Below are positions 39,968 through 48,704 of a DNA stretch of 50,205 nt, piece after piece. Source of the stretch: UBA11524 sp964464815 (lineage in GTDB: Bacteria > Bacillota > Clostridia > Christensenellales > Aristaeellaceae); the NCBI GenBank assembly GCA_964464815.1, contig CAYXHF010000015.1:1-50205 (forward strand), in the 5' to 3' direction. The stretch's first letter is position 1, and each line of letters starts with the position of its first letter. Below the pieces are notes generated by a model. The model saw only the letters and a program-made list of their open reading frames with translations, did no database searches and was not told the origin of the DNA. Both the position numbers and the translations under genes were made by a program.

Positions 39968-42205
39968 TACCAGCCACGACCGCCGCCGAAGCCACCGCCA
40001 AACCCGAAGGAGGAGCCACTGCCAACGACCGTTTCCGTTTGCTCCACCGTCACCGACTGTTTGCCAATCGTGACCGTGTATGTCTCGCCGACTTGCAGTG
40101 CCGGACTGCTGAATACCACGCTGTTGCCACTCTTGCACGTCTCGCCCTGGTAGAGGATGTTCCCCTGGCTGTCCGTGATGGTGATGGCCGATTGTCCGGT
40201 GAACGTCTTCATCGTCACCAGGAACGAGCACTGCGTGGACGTATCACCAAAGGTTTCCGCCATGCCGCTTGCACCCAGCGCGATGATGGTACCACCGCTG
40301 ATGAACGCCGTGCCGCCATTCTCCGTGCCAATATCCAGCGCACCATTGCCGCTGCTTGCCGGGCCGTTGACGATAATTTCGCCGCCTTCCACGCGCAAAT
40401 CGCCGTTGGTGTCCAGTCCGTCACCGTCAGCCGTCACTGTGATGCGCCCACCAGTAATCAGCAGCAGCGGCAGCGTGCTTGTCGCATCGGCTTCTTCCTC
40501 CGCGCTGTTTGCCTGGTCGGGCATGCCGTCGGGCGGCGTCATGTCATTCGGCATCGTCGCACCGTCGGGCATGCTCATGCCGTCAGGCGGTGTCATGTCA
40601 TTCGGCATCGTTGCACCGTCGGGCTTGCTCATGCCGTCGGGCGGTGTCATCCCATCCGGCATCGTCGCACCGTCGGGCTTGCTCATGCCGTCGGGCGGTG
40701 TCATCCCATCCGGCATCGTCGNNNNNNNNNNNNNNNNNNNNNNNNNNNNNNNNNNNNNNNNNNNNNNNNNNNNNNNNNNNNNNNNNNNNNNNNNNNNNNN
40801 NNNNNNNNNNNNNNNNNNNNNCACCGTCGGGCTTGCTCATGCCGTCGGGCGGTGTCATCCCATCCGGCATCATCGGCATTTCGGGCTGTGTCTCCATATC
40901 CGGCGCCTCCGTTGCCGCTGGCGCATCGGATTGGGGCGCATTCTTGCGGTCATCCTTGCGTTTGTCCTGCTTGCCAAAGCCGCCGCCGAAGCCACCCATG
41001 CCACGGCCGCCGCCACCAAAGTCGCCAAACCCAAAGCCATCCGCGCCGCCATTGGCATTCACGCCGTCATCCGTCGCGGTAATATCGAGATTACCACCGG
41101 CCAGCGTAATCTGGTTCGCCTCAAAGCCCTCATAGGCGGTCAGCACCGTCACGCTACCGTCCAGCATCGTCAAAGACACATCCGCATGTGCGCCATCGTC
41201 GCCGCTGCTCAGGACGCATTCGCCGCCGGAAATGGTCATATCACCATCCGTATGGAGTGCATCGTCATAGGCGTCAACCGTCAGCGAGCCGCCGGAAATC
41301 ACCAGTGCCTTGCCAGCCTTGAGGCCCTTGCAGCTGACGGTTTCCTCCTCATCATTGCCGGAGGAGAAGAAATCAAAGTCCCACCAGCGATCGCGGGAGC
41401 TGTTCTGCGCCATTGTGCTTCCACCACCGCTGAGGACGGAAATCATGCCGCCACTGACCGTCAGGGTCGTTTCGGCCGCAATGCCGTCACCATCGCTGGT
41501 GATGATGATTTCGCCGCCCTCCACGGTCACAAAGCCCTTGTCCTCACGCTCCAATTCGTCGCTGGTGATGCCGTCCTTGCCGGAGGTAATAACCAGCGAG
41601 CCGCCGGAGACGATGACGCTCTTTTTGCCCTTGATGCCGTGATTGACCGCCGTAACGGTAATGCTGCCGCCCTTGATTTTCACATCCGCGGTGCAGTGGA
41701 TGCCGTTGTTCACATAGCCCAGCACCTGCAATGCACCATCGCCCCTGATGGTCAAATCGTCCCGGCTATGCAGCGCACCGCCGGAGGCATCGTCTGACAC
41801 GCCTGCGTCATCCAATATCTCTGCGTCGGTTTCTGTCTCCGCGTCCTTCGCTGTTTCCACGCCGGATTGCAGCACGTTGACCGTGCCCTGCGTCAGCTCA
41901 ATGACCACCTTGTCTGCCTGCTGGATGTACAGGGCGGCCTCCTCGCCGTTGCGGATGGTCACGCCATCGAGTACCAGCGTCACCTTCGCCGTTTCTGATG
42001 TTTCCACGCGCAACGTACCGTCGGTCAATTCGCCCGAAATATGGTACGTGCCTTCTTGCGTAATGGTGACGGTCTGTCCGTCAATCGTGACGGTGCTGTC
42101 CGTTGCGGTCGTATTGGCCGGAGACAAAACAATCTGTTCATCCGCCAGCGCCGTGCCGCCAAGCAGCCATGCGCCTGCCAGCACCGCCATCAGCCATTTC
42201 TTCAT
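39967..42205 (-). CDS. Secreted beta-helix carbohydrate-binding protein (Cthe_2159-like) with internal repeat, interrupted by assembly gap
   Basis: Signal peptide to about 21 (GTALA before DEQ). Then a right-handed beta-helix made of turns such as VIVSGGSLVITSGKDGI, FVTVEGGEIIITSDGDGI and MTISGGECVLSSGDDGA, typical of the Cthe_2159 / DUF4353 family, whose founding member binds cellulose and pectin. A Gly/Phe-rich stretch, then a tandem 18-residue repeat ATMPDGMTPPDGMSKPDG interrupts the helix; helix turns resume after it. The tail is GGGFGGGRGW. The reading frame appears shifted across the 100 N, but the flanks join in phase if the missing DNA is a multiple of 54, so it is not a real frameshift. 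Last gene of an operon with DUF4956 and VTC. Confidence 0.85.
40521..40870 (-). repeat. 54-bp tandem repeat coding an 18-residue unit
   Basis: Copies begin at 40560, 40614, 40668 and, beyond the gap, 40822, with a partial degenerate copy from 40521. The inner copies are nearly identical, the outer ones have drifted (for example NDMTPP in place of DGMTPP). The pattern suggests recent expansion and a copy number that may vary between strains. Confidence 0.92.
40722..40821. other. Assembly gap of 100 N in the 54-bp repeat
   Basis: Exactly 100 N with repeat copies on each side. The true length is most likely a multiple of 54 bp, which restores the reading frame of the beta-helix gene; 100 is not compatible. 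Confidence 0.95.
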
Positions 42206-42229
42206 GATGCCATTCGCTCCTCAAGCCTG

Positions 42230-42907
42230 TTACAGGCTTTCCTTTTCGCCGGGCGCGGTAAAGAGGATTGGCAGGTTGCTGTTGCGCTCCCGCAAATCAT
42301 CCATCAGTGCCTTTTCCGGCACATGGCCCGGCAGCTTCACGCTCCACGTCAGTTCAAAGAGCGTGCCCATGCTGACCAGCTTCACGCGTTCCAGCTTGGC
42401 CTTGACGTGATGCGCCGCGAACACCTCCGTGAAGGCGGTTTCGTAGTCAAGGTCCTCCGGCACGGTGATGCGCAGCAGCTTTTCATTTTCCGGCGCCGCG
42501 CCAAAGTGGAGCGCCGTCAGCACCAGCGTCGCCACCGCCGAGAGCAGGAAGAAGATAACCGCCACGCCCAACATGCCCATGCCCAGCGCCAGACCCAGCG
42601 CCACCGCCGTGAAGATGGCCGCGATTTCCCGCGCCGTACCGGGCAGGGAGCGGAAGCGCACCAGCGCAAACGTACCCGCAACCGCCAGTCCCGTGCCGAT
42701 GCTGCCATTGACCATCATGATAACCATCGCCACCGACATGGGCAGCAGCGTCAGCGTCAGCGCAAAGGACGCCGTGTGGCGGCATCCGCGCGTGAACACC
42801 AGCGCCGTCAGCAGACCCAGCACCAGTGCCGAGCCAAAACACAGCAAAAGTGAGGAAAACGTCAGCGGCGTGGTCAAAATCGAATCGAGCAAAGAATCAA
42901 GATGCAT
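42230..42907 (-). CDS. DUF4956 domain membrane protein
   Basis: 225 residues. About four membrane helices in the first 130 residues with the family motif ALVRFRSLPGTAREIAAIF, then a cytoplasmic domain (LRITVPEDLDYETAFTEVF onward) that resembles a ferredoxin-like fold. Function unknown. The start at 42907 has AAGGAA 9 bp upstream and overlaps the VTC gene end by 11 bp. DUF4956, VTC and a beta-helix or CotH-type protein are a recurring gene set in Firmicutes, suggesting one pathway. Confidence 0.88.
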   Translation of the reverse strand: MHLDSLLDSILTTPLTFSSLLLCFGSALVLGLLTALVFTRGCRHTASFALTLTLLPMSVAMVIMMVNGSIGTGLAVAGTFALVRFRSLPGTAREIAAIFTAVALGLALGMGMLGVAVIFFLLSAVATLVLTALHFGAAPENEKLLRITVPEDLDYETAFTEVFAAHHVKAKLERVKLVSMGTLFELTWSVKLPGHVPEKALMDDLRERNSNLPILFTAPGEKESL

Positions 42908-43664
42908 TTTCACAAATTCCTTCCGTTGTATGATGCGTTTCGTTTTCATCCGCGCCGTCCTGCTGTTTGTCAGGGCGCGCCAGATAGTTCAGATAACAAG
43001 TGCCGTACTTGGAAAAGCTGGACATATAGATGTGGTGACGGCTGAGCAGCCTTGCCAGCCACAGGGGTGCGGCATGCATCAGCTTGATTTCCAGAATCAC
43101 CGGGTCATCAGGGCAAATCAGCATACCCGAATCGTCGGTGAAGCGCTCCAGATGATCCGTGCGGAAGCGCAAATGCCTGTCCAGCGTCATGCGCAGGGAG
43201 GCATCCTCCAGGCCGTAGAGGGCCACGCGCTCATAGGCCAAAAAGACCCTGGGTTGAATCGGATGCTCCTGCAAATACCGATGCAGCTCCCTCTGGATTT
43301 GCCGATCCGCACCCAGCAGCGTTTCGCCCTGCAAAAAGCGCGTCATTTCCTCCGGCGATGCGGCAATGCGCCGCTTGTAGACGATGCCGCGGTACTTCTT
43401 TTTCAGCTCCGCAAAAATCTGCGTATCCTCCGCTTTTCTGCCATAGGCGCGCACGCGGAATTTCGCTTTGTACGCCGGCTTCATGACCGATGCACGAATC
43501 AGGTCATAATGCTCCGTATCGTAATACAGGTTCCGGATGGTATGCTCCCCATATTGATCGACCGCCATATAGGCCGTCAAATCCTGCATCAGACGCTCCG
43601 CTTGTTCGCTGGTCAGGATGAATTTCTTCTCCACGCGCTCAAAGCTACCCTGTATATTGGCCAT
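42897..43664 (-). CDS. VTC-type polyphosphate polymerase domain protein
   Basis: 255 residues. The tunnel-shaped VTC fold is suggested by ERVEKKFIL, RNLYYDTE, KAKFRVRAYG, FAELKKKYRGIVYKRR, FLAYERVALYG, LRMTLDRHLRFR and ILEIKL: the Arg, Lys and Glu residues that line the polyphosphate tunnel of yeast Vtc4 have clear counterparts. The eukaryotic enzyme makes polyphosphate from ATP; activity of the bacterial protein is not shown. No membrane helix, so it may act at the membrane through the DUF4956 partner. GGAGGTG is 8 bp before the start. First gene of the operon. Confidence 0.88.
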   Translation of the reverse strand: MANIQGSFERVEKKFILTSEQAERLMQDLTAYMAVDQYGEHTIRNLYYDTEHYDLIRASVMKPAYKAKFRVRAYGRKAEDTQIFAELKKKYRGIVYKRRIAASPEEMTRFLQGETLLGADRQIQRELHRYLQEHPIQPRVFLAYERVALYGLEDASLRMTLDRHLRFRTDHLERFTDDSGMLICPDDPVILEIKLMHAAPLWLARLLSRHHIYMSSFSKYGTCYLNYLARPDKQQDGADENETHHTTEGICENAS

Positions 43665-43838
43665 GTGCTTCTCACCTCCATTGCGGCTCACTTCTCTATC
43701 TTACCGCATTTTTGTGTAAAAAGAAAGTCCTGCATGTGATGATTCTTTGAAAAAGGTCGTCATTTTTCCTTCATATTTTAGACAAAAATGTCTTTTTTGC
43801 TTTTCAGGGACTGTTTTCGCCTTTTTATCAGGCTTTCG

Positions 43839-44207
43839 CTATTCCTCTGGCGCAAAGTACCGCCTTCCGCTCATTTCCTCCAACACCACGGCGTAGATGA
43901 CCTTTTCATCTTCCTCCTCCACACATTCCGCTTCGCCTTCGCCCAGCACCACCTCAATGCCCGACACGCGTGGCCATTCCCATTCCAGACACACATGCGG
44001 ACAGCGCCGCAGCGCCTCCGCCTTGCGGCCATGGCTTGGCATCATCAGGCAAATCACCGGCTGCCAGCCCTGCGAAAACCACTCAAACCCCATCGGCACC
44101 AGATACGGCGACTGGCCATCAAAAACCGCCAGACGCACCGCATGCGCCGCACGCAGCACCTCCATGCACTCCCACACGCTCATCTCCTGATAGCGCAGCA
44201 TGCCCAT
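43839..44207 (-). CDS. Small flavin split-barrel (pyridoxamine-phosphate-oxidase-like) protein
   Basis: 122 residues. The pattern RLAVFDGQSPYLVPMGFEW followed by VICLMMPSHGRKAEALRRCPHVCLEWEW is that of the PNPOx-like split barrel (FMN or heme binding), here trimmed to a short form. The end has an acidic stretch GEGEAECVEEEDEK. Enzymatic role unknown. GGAGG is 7 bp before the start at 44207. Stands alone, divergent from the livJ promoter. Confidence 0.75.
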   Translation of the reverse strand: MGMLRYQEMSVWECMEVLRAAHAVRLAVFDGQSPYLVPMGFEWFSQGWQPVICLMMPSHGRKAEALRRCPHVCLEWEWPRVSGIEVVLGEGEAECVEEEDEKVIYAVVLEEMSGRRYFAPEE

Positions 44208-44383
44208 TTCATCGCCTCCCTTGCTTGTCATCCTATGCCGGATTCGCCTTTTCGTGACGACAAAACAGGTCTTTTCCGGCGATTTTGCCCACAAAAAGCA
44301 TCATTTTCGGCATTTTTCACCCCAAATACCGGATATTCCCGCAAGAAGTGCAGCAAAAGTACAGCAAAAAGCCGAAAAAGCCC

Positions 44384-44412
44384 TTTACGGCACGGAAGAA
44401 GGCGGTTATAAT
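44384..44412 (+). promoter_or_regulatory. Promoter of the branched-chain amino-acid importer
   Basis: TTTACG (44384-44389) and TATAAT (44407-44412), 17-bp spacer. The rest of the 44208-44526 spacer is AT-richer and holds short CAGCAAAA repeats near 44351-44369 but no gene. Confidence 0.7.
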
Positions 44413-44526
44413 TGTCACATGATGCTTCACACGGACGCAGCCCGTACATAGCGCGCCTTTGTGGCATCAGCAATTGTCGCCACCTGTCCGTATTGCACAG
44501 GCGGCCAAAGTAGGAGGATGGTTTCC

Positions 44527-45672
44527 ATGAAGAAGTTCTGTAGTATGGTTCTGGCGCTTGTCATGGCGCTGAGCATGGCTTCCTTCGCGTGCGCTGATGA
44601 AGCGGTCACGCTCAAGATTGGTATTATCGGCCCGATTACCGGCGGCGCTGCCGTGTATGGTCTGGCCGTTGTCCGTGGCGCGGAAATCGCTGTGGAAGAA
44701 ATCAACGCCAAGGGCGGCATCCAGATTGTGCTGGACATTCAGGACGATGAAAATGACGCCGAAAAGTCCATCAACGCCTACAACGCGACGCTGGACAACA
44801 ACACGCAGGTCATTCTGGGCAGCGTGACGACGAACCCCTGCATCGCCGTCTCCGCGCAGGCGTATGACGAGCGCGTGTTCATGCTCACGCCCTCCGCGTC
44901 CTCTCTGGACGTCATCGACGGCAAGGACAACATGTATCAGGTCTGCTTCACCGACCCGGCACAGGGTTCTGCCTCCGCTGACTACATCTTCAACCATCAG
45001 GTTGGCCAGAAGGTCGCGATTATCTACAACAACGCCGATGCCTACTCCACCGGCATCTATCAGACCTTTGAAAGCAAGGCCAAGGAGCTGGGTCTGGAAA
45101 TCGTGTCTGTGACCACCTTCACCAACGACACCACGGACTTCTCCGTTCAGGTGACTGAGGCGAAGAACGCTGGCGCTGATGTGGTCTTCCTGCCCATCTA
45201 CTACACGCCTGCTTCCATGATTCTCAATGCCGCCGCCACCATGGCCTACAAGCCCGTGTTCTTCGGCGTGGACGGCATGGACGGCATCCTGACCATGCCC
45301 GGCTTTGACACCGCGCTGGCCGAAGACGTCATGCTGCTGACGCCCTTCTCCGCTGACGCGCCCGACGAAATGACCCAGAGCTTCGTGAGCAAGTATCAGG
45401 CAAAGTGGGGCGAGGTGCCCAACCAGTTCGCTGCGGACGCCTACGACGGCATCTGCGCGCTGGCCGCTGCCGCTGAGGTTGCGGGTGTCCAGACGGATGA
45501 TGCGCCCGAAGACATCTGCGACGCGATGATTGCCGCCATGCAGACCCTGGAATTGAAGGGCCTGACCGGCACGATGGTGTGGAGCGCCACGGGCGAAGTC
45601 ACCAAGACGCCGACCGCTGTGATCATCAAGAACGGCGTGTACGTGGGTGCTGACGCTGCTGTCGCTGAGTAA
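44527..45672 (+). CDS. livJ: Branched-chain amino-acid-type ABC binding protein
   Basis: 381 residues. Signal peptide to about 23 (FACADE), with a Cys but not a standard lipobox. The body has the type I periplasmic-binding fold of LivJ-like receptors: LKIGIIGPITGGAAVYG, GAEIAVEEINAKGGI, and GSVTTNPCIAVSAQAYDE. It captures branched-chain or related amino acids outside the cell. AGGAGG stands 9 bp before the start. First gene of livJHMGF; two hairpins after it likely raise its expression over the rest. Confidence 0.93.
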   Translation: MKKFCSMVLALVMALSMASFACADEAVTLKIGIIGPITGGAAVYGLAVVRGAEIAVEEINAKGGIQIVLDIQDDENDAEKSINAYNATLDNNTQVILGSVTTNPCIAVSAQAYDERVFMLTPSASSLDVIDGKDNMYQVCFTDPAQGSASADYIFNHQVGQKVAIIYNNADAYSTGIYQTFESKAKELGLEIVSVTTFTNDTTDFSVQVTEAKNAGADVVFLPIYYTPASMILNAAATMAYKPVFFGVDGMDGILTMPGFDTALAEDVMLLTPFSADAPDEMTQSFVSKYQAKWGEVPNQFAADAYDGICALAAAAEVAGVQTDDAPEDICDAMIAAMQTLELKGLTGTMVWSATGEVTKTPTAVIIKNGVYVGADAAVAE

Positions 45673-45685
45673 TAGTCGCATATTT

Positions 45686-45726
45686 CCCATCCCGGAGAGG
45701 GCGTTTTTCCACCTCTCCGGGATGGG
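45686..45726 (+). terminator. Strong hairpin after livJ
   Basis: A perfect 15-bp stem, CCCATCCCGGAGAGG (45686-45700) with CCTCTCCGGGATGGG (45712-45726). There is no T run after it, so it may be a partial terminator or a 3' protector of the livJ message. Confidence 0.75.
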
Positions 45727-45763
45727 TCTATCCCGCCCATCCTGCACAGCAGAAGCAGAAGGT

Positions 45764-45806
45764 AATCAGCAGCAGTTGGTGCGTGGCGCACGGACTGCTG
45801 CTGATT
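45764..45806 (+). terminator. Second hairpin between livJ and livH
   Basis: AATCAGCAGCAGT (45764-45776) pairs with ACTGCTGCTGATT (45794-45806), with an inner GTGCG/CGCAC stem; GCGTTTTCC follows. A weak terminator or processing site that would lower expression of livHMGF relative to livJ. Confidence 0.7.
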
Positions 45807-45882
45807 GCGTTTTCCCCAGTTTGTAACGCATCGCAAAAATCCGGTTTTCTCTTTCGCAACAATTTCGGGAGGTGGCATCCGA

Positions 45883-46767
45883 ATGCTTCAATTCTTCTCT
45901 TACCTCATCAACGGCCTGAGCCTGGGCAGTGTCTACGCCATTATCGCCCTGGGCTACTCCATGGTCTATGGCATTGCAAAAATGCTGAACTTCGCCCATG
46001 GTGATGTCATCATGATTGGCGCCTACATTTCCTTCTGCGCCACGCAGTATTGGGGCCTGCCGCCGCTGGTGTCTGTGCTGGCGGCCATGCTGGTTTGCAC
46101 GGTGCTGGGCATTGTGATTGAGCGTCTGGCCTACAAGCCGCTGCGTCAGGCCACGAGCCTGGCCGTGCTGATTACGGCCATCGGCGTGAGCTATCTGCTG
46201 CAAAACACGGCCCTGCTTGTCTTTGGCGCAAACCCCATGTCCTTCCCGTCCATCATCAGCATTCCCGCCATCAGCCTGTTTGATGGTCAGCTGATTATCA
46301 CCGGCGAAACGATTGTCACCGTGCTGGCCAACATCGTCATCATGGTGGCGCTGACGCTCTTCACCTCCCGCACGAAGATGGGCAAGGCCATGCGTGCCGT
46401 CAGCGAGGACCGCAGTGCGGCCGAATTAATGGGCATCAAGGTGAATGCCACCATCTCCCTGACCTTTGCCATTGGTAGCGCACTGGCCGCGATTGCGGGC
46501 GTGCTGCTGTGCTCCACGTACCACACGCTGATGCCCACCACGGGTTCGATGCCGGGCATCAAGGCGTTCACGGCGGCTGTGTTTGGCGGCATTGGCTCGA
46601 TTCCCGGTGCTTTGCTGGGCGGCCTGCTGCTGGGCGTGATTGAGATTCTGGGCAAAGCCTATGTGTCCATGGAGCTGGGCGACGCGCTGGTGTTCGCCGT
46701 GCTGATTATCGTGCTGCTGGTCAAGCCGACCGGTCTGCTGGGCAAACAGATGCGAGAGAAGGTGTAA
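45883..46767 (+). CDS. livH: Branched-chain amino-acid ABC transporter permease LivH
   Basis: 294 residues, about eight membrane helices, with the LivH features SVYAIIALGYSMVYGIAKMLNFAHGD at the start (shown in pattern: GY-MVYGI then NFAHGD), KAMRAVSEDRSAAELMGI and KAFTAAVFGGIGSIPGA. It forms the channel with LivM. GGGAGGTG is 8 bp before the start at 45883; an in-frame upstream ATG lies in the hairpin region. Confidence 0.94.
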   Translation: MLQFFSYLINGLSLGSVYAIIALGYSMVYGIAKMLNFAHGDVIMIGAYISFCATQYWGLPPLVSVLAAMLVCTVLGIVIERLAYKPLRQATSLAVLITAIGVSYLLQNTALLVFGANPMSFPSIISIPAISLFDGQLIITGETIVTVLANIVIMVALTLFTSRTKMGKAMRAVSEDRSAAELMGIKVNATISLTFAIGSALAAIAGVLLCSTYHTLMPTTGSMPGIKAFTAAVFGGIGSIPGALLGGLLLGVIEILGKAYVSMELGDALVFAVLIIVLLVKPTGLLGKQMREKV

Positions 46768-46773
46768 TGCAAG

Positions 46774-47841
46774 ATGAAGAAATCCCGCAAAGCATTTCTG
46801 AACAACCTCGTCACCTACCTGATTGTGATTGTGGCCTTCATTGTCGCCCAGCTGGCGCTGAACAAGACCATTCCCGGCTTCACGATGAGCCGCTCCCTCA
46901 AGGGACAGCTGATTCCGATTTGCGTCTACATCGTCATGGCCGTTTCGCTGAACCTGACGGTCGGCATTTCCGGTGAATTGTCCCTGGGCCATGCTGGCTT
47001 CATGAGCGTTGGCGCATTCTCCGGCATCATCATGTCCGGCTATCTGCTCAACGCCTTCCAGCTGGAAAACGAAACGGTGCGCCTGATTCTTTCCATGCTC
47101 ACCGGCGGCGTGTTTGCTGCGGCTGCGGGCGTGCTGATTGGCATTCCTGTTCTGCGCCTGCGCGGTGACTATCTGGCCATCGTGACCCTGGCCTTTGGCG
47201 AAATCATCCGTAACGTCATGAACTGCCTGTACTTCGCCGTCAGCGAGGGCAAGCTGCTTGTCAATTTCAACAACCCGCGCATTGATGGCACGCTCCTGTA
47301 CAATGGCCCTGCCGGTGCGGTGCGTGTGGGCCGCATTGCCACCTTTGAGGCTGGCTTTGTGCTGGTCCTCTTCACGCTCTTTGTTGTCCTGAACCTCATC
47401 AACAGCCGTTCCGGCCGCGCCATCATGGCCAGCCGCGACAACCGCATCGCCGCCGAGGCCATGGGCGTGAACGTGACCAAGTACAAGCTGATGGCCTTTG
47501 TCACCTCTGCCGCGCTGGCAGGCATGGCCGGTGCGCTCTTTGGCCTGAACTTCTCCACCGTCGCACCGGACAAGTTCAAGTTCGACACGTCCATTCTGGT
47601 GCTGGTGTTCGTCGTCCTGGGCGGCATTGGCAACATCCGCGGCTCGGTAATTGCGGCGGCGCTGCTGACCGTGCTGCCGGAGGTGCTGCGTGAATTCGGC
47701 GACTACCGCATGCTGATTTACGCCATCGTCCTGATTGTCGTGATGCTGTTGGGCAACGCGCCGATCGTTCGCCAGATTCTGGACCGTCTGTCTCTCCTGC
47801 GCAAAAAGCCGCACGCCCGGAAGGAGGAGGAAGCTGCATGA
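46774..47841 (+). CDS. livM: Branched-chain amino-acid ABC transporter permease LivM
   Basis: 355 residues, about nine helices. LivM motifs: LNLTVGISGELSLGHAGFMS, LRGDYLAIVTLAFGEIIR and VLGGIGNIRGSVIAA. It begins 6 bp after livH with AAGGTG upstream, and its stop overlaps the livG start (ATGA). The C-terminus is basic and then acidic (RKKPHARKEEEAA). Confidence 0.94.
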   Translation: MKKSRKAFLNNLVTYLIVIVAFIVAQLALNKTIPGFTMSRSLKGQLIPICVYIVMAVSLNLTVGISGELSLGHAGFMSVGAFSGIIMSGYLLNAFQLENETVRLILSMLTGGVFAAAAGVLIGIPVLRLRGDYLAIVTLAFGEIIRNVMNCLYFAVSEGKLLVNFNNPRIDGTLLYNGPAGAVRVGRIATFEAGFVLVLFTLFVVLNLINSRSGRAIMASRDNRIAAEAMGVNVTKYKLMAFVTSAALAGMAGALFGLNFSTVAPDKFKFDTSILVLVFVVLGGIGNIRGSVIAAALLTVLPEVLREFGDYRMLIYAIVLIVVMLLGNAPIVRQILDRLSLLRKKPHARKEEEAA

Positions 47842-48704
47842 CTGAGCCGCTCAAGCGTTTTAAGCCCGACACCAAAATGGTTCCCGTGCCTTCGCGCAGC
47901 ATCATCCCTGAGCGCGATGTGCATCAAAGCCCCGTGCTGGAGGCCAGCCATCTGGGCATTGAGTTCGGCGGCCTGAAAGCCGTCGATGACGTCAACCTCG
48001 CCATTGGCCGCACGGAAATCTGCGGTCTGATTGGCCCCAACGGCGCCGGCAAGACCACCGTCTTCAACCTGCTGACCAAGGTCTATCAGCCCACAACCGG
48101 CACGGTGCTTATCAACGGCAAGGACACCGCTGGCATGAACACCGTTCAGGCCAACAAGCTGGGCATCGCCCGCACCTTCCAGAACATCCGCCTGTTTGAC
48201 AACATGACCGTGGAGGAAAACGTCCGCATCGGTCTGCACAATCAGGTCAAGTACGGCATGTTCTCCGGCATTTTCCGTCTGCCCGCCTACTGGCAGGGTG
48301 AAAAGAAGCAGCATGAGCAGGCGCTTGATTTGCTCAGCATCTTCGGCATGCAGGACATGGGCAATGTCATGGCCGGCTCTCTCCCCTACGGTGCGCAGCG
48401 CCGCCTGGAGATTGTCCGCGCGCTGGCCACGAATCCTTCCCTGCTGCTGCTGGACGAACCGGCCGCTGGCATGAACCCGCACGAAACGGCCGAGCTGATG
48501 GAGAACATCATCAAAATCCGCGACAAGTTCCAGATTGCCGTCCTGCTCATTGAGCATGACATGAATCTGGTCATGGGCATTTGCGAGGGCATCTGCGTGC
48601 TGAACTACGGCCGCATCATCGCCAAGGGCACGGCGGAGGAAATCCAGAACAACCCGGTCGTTATCGAGGCGTACCTGGGCAAGCAAAAGGAGGCACAGGC
48701 ATGA
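47838..48704 (+). CDS. livG: ABC transporter ATPase LivG
   Basis: 288 residues. Walker A GPNGAGKTT, a variant signature LPYGAQRR typical of LivG, Walker B LLLLDEPAAGMN, and a C-terminal LivG part (GRIIAKGTAEEIQNNPVV). It hydrolyses ATP to drive the importer with LivF. About 35 extra residues precede the first strand. It overlaps livM by 4 bp and livF by 4 bp. Confidence 0.95.
   Translation: MTEPLKRFKPDTKMVPVPSRSIIPERDVHQSPVLEASHLGIEFGGLKAVDDVNLAIGRTEICGLIGPNGAGKTTVFNLLTKVYQPTTGTVLINGKDTAGMNTVQANKLGIARTFQNIRLFDNMTVEENVRIGLHNQVKYGMFSGIFRLPAYWQGEKKQHEQALDLLSIFGMQDMGNVMAGSLPYGAQRRLEIVRALATNPSLLLLDEPAAGMNPHETAELMENIIKIRDKFQIAVLLIEHDMNLVMGICEGICVLNYGRIIAKGTAEEIQNNPVVIEAYLGKQKEAQA

Noticed and set aside
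40521..40870. CRISPR-like or DNA-level repeat
   Set aside because: The 54-bp period is a multiple of three, keeps one reading frame and codes a regular peptide within a secreted protein.
39967..42205. True frameshift or two separate genes
   Set aside because: The phase change falls exactly on the N placeholder, and the flanks join in frame in the register of the repeat.
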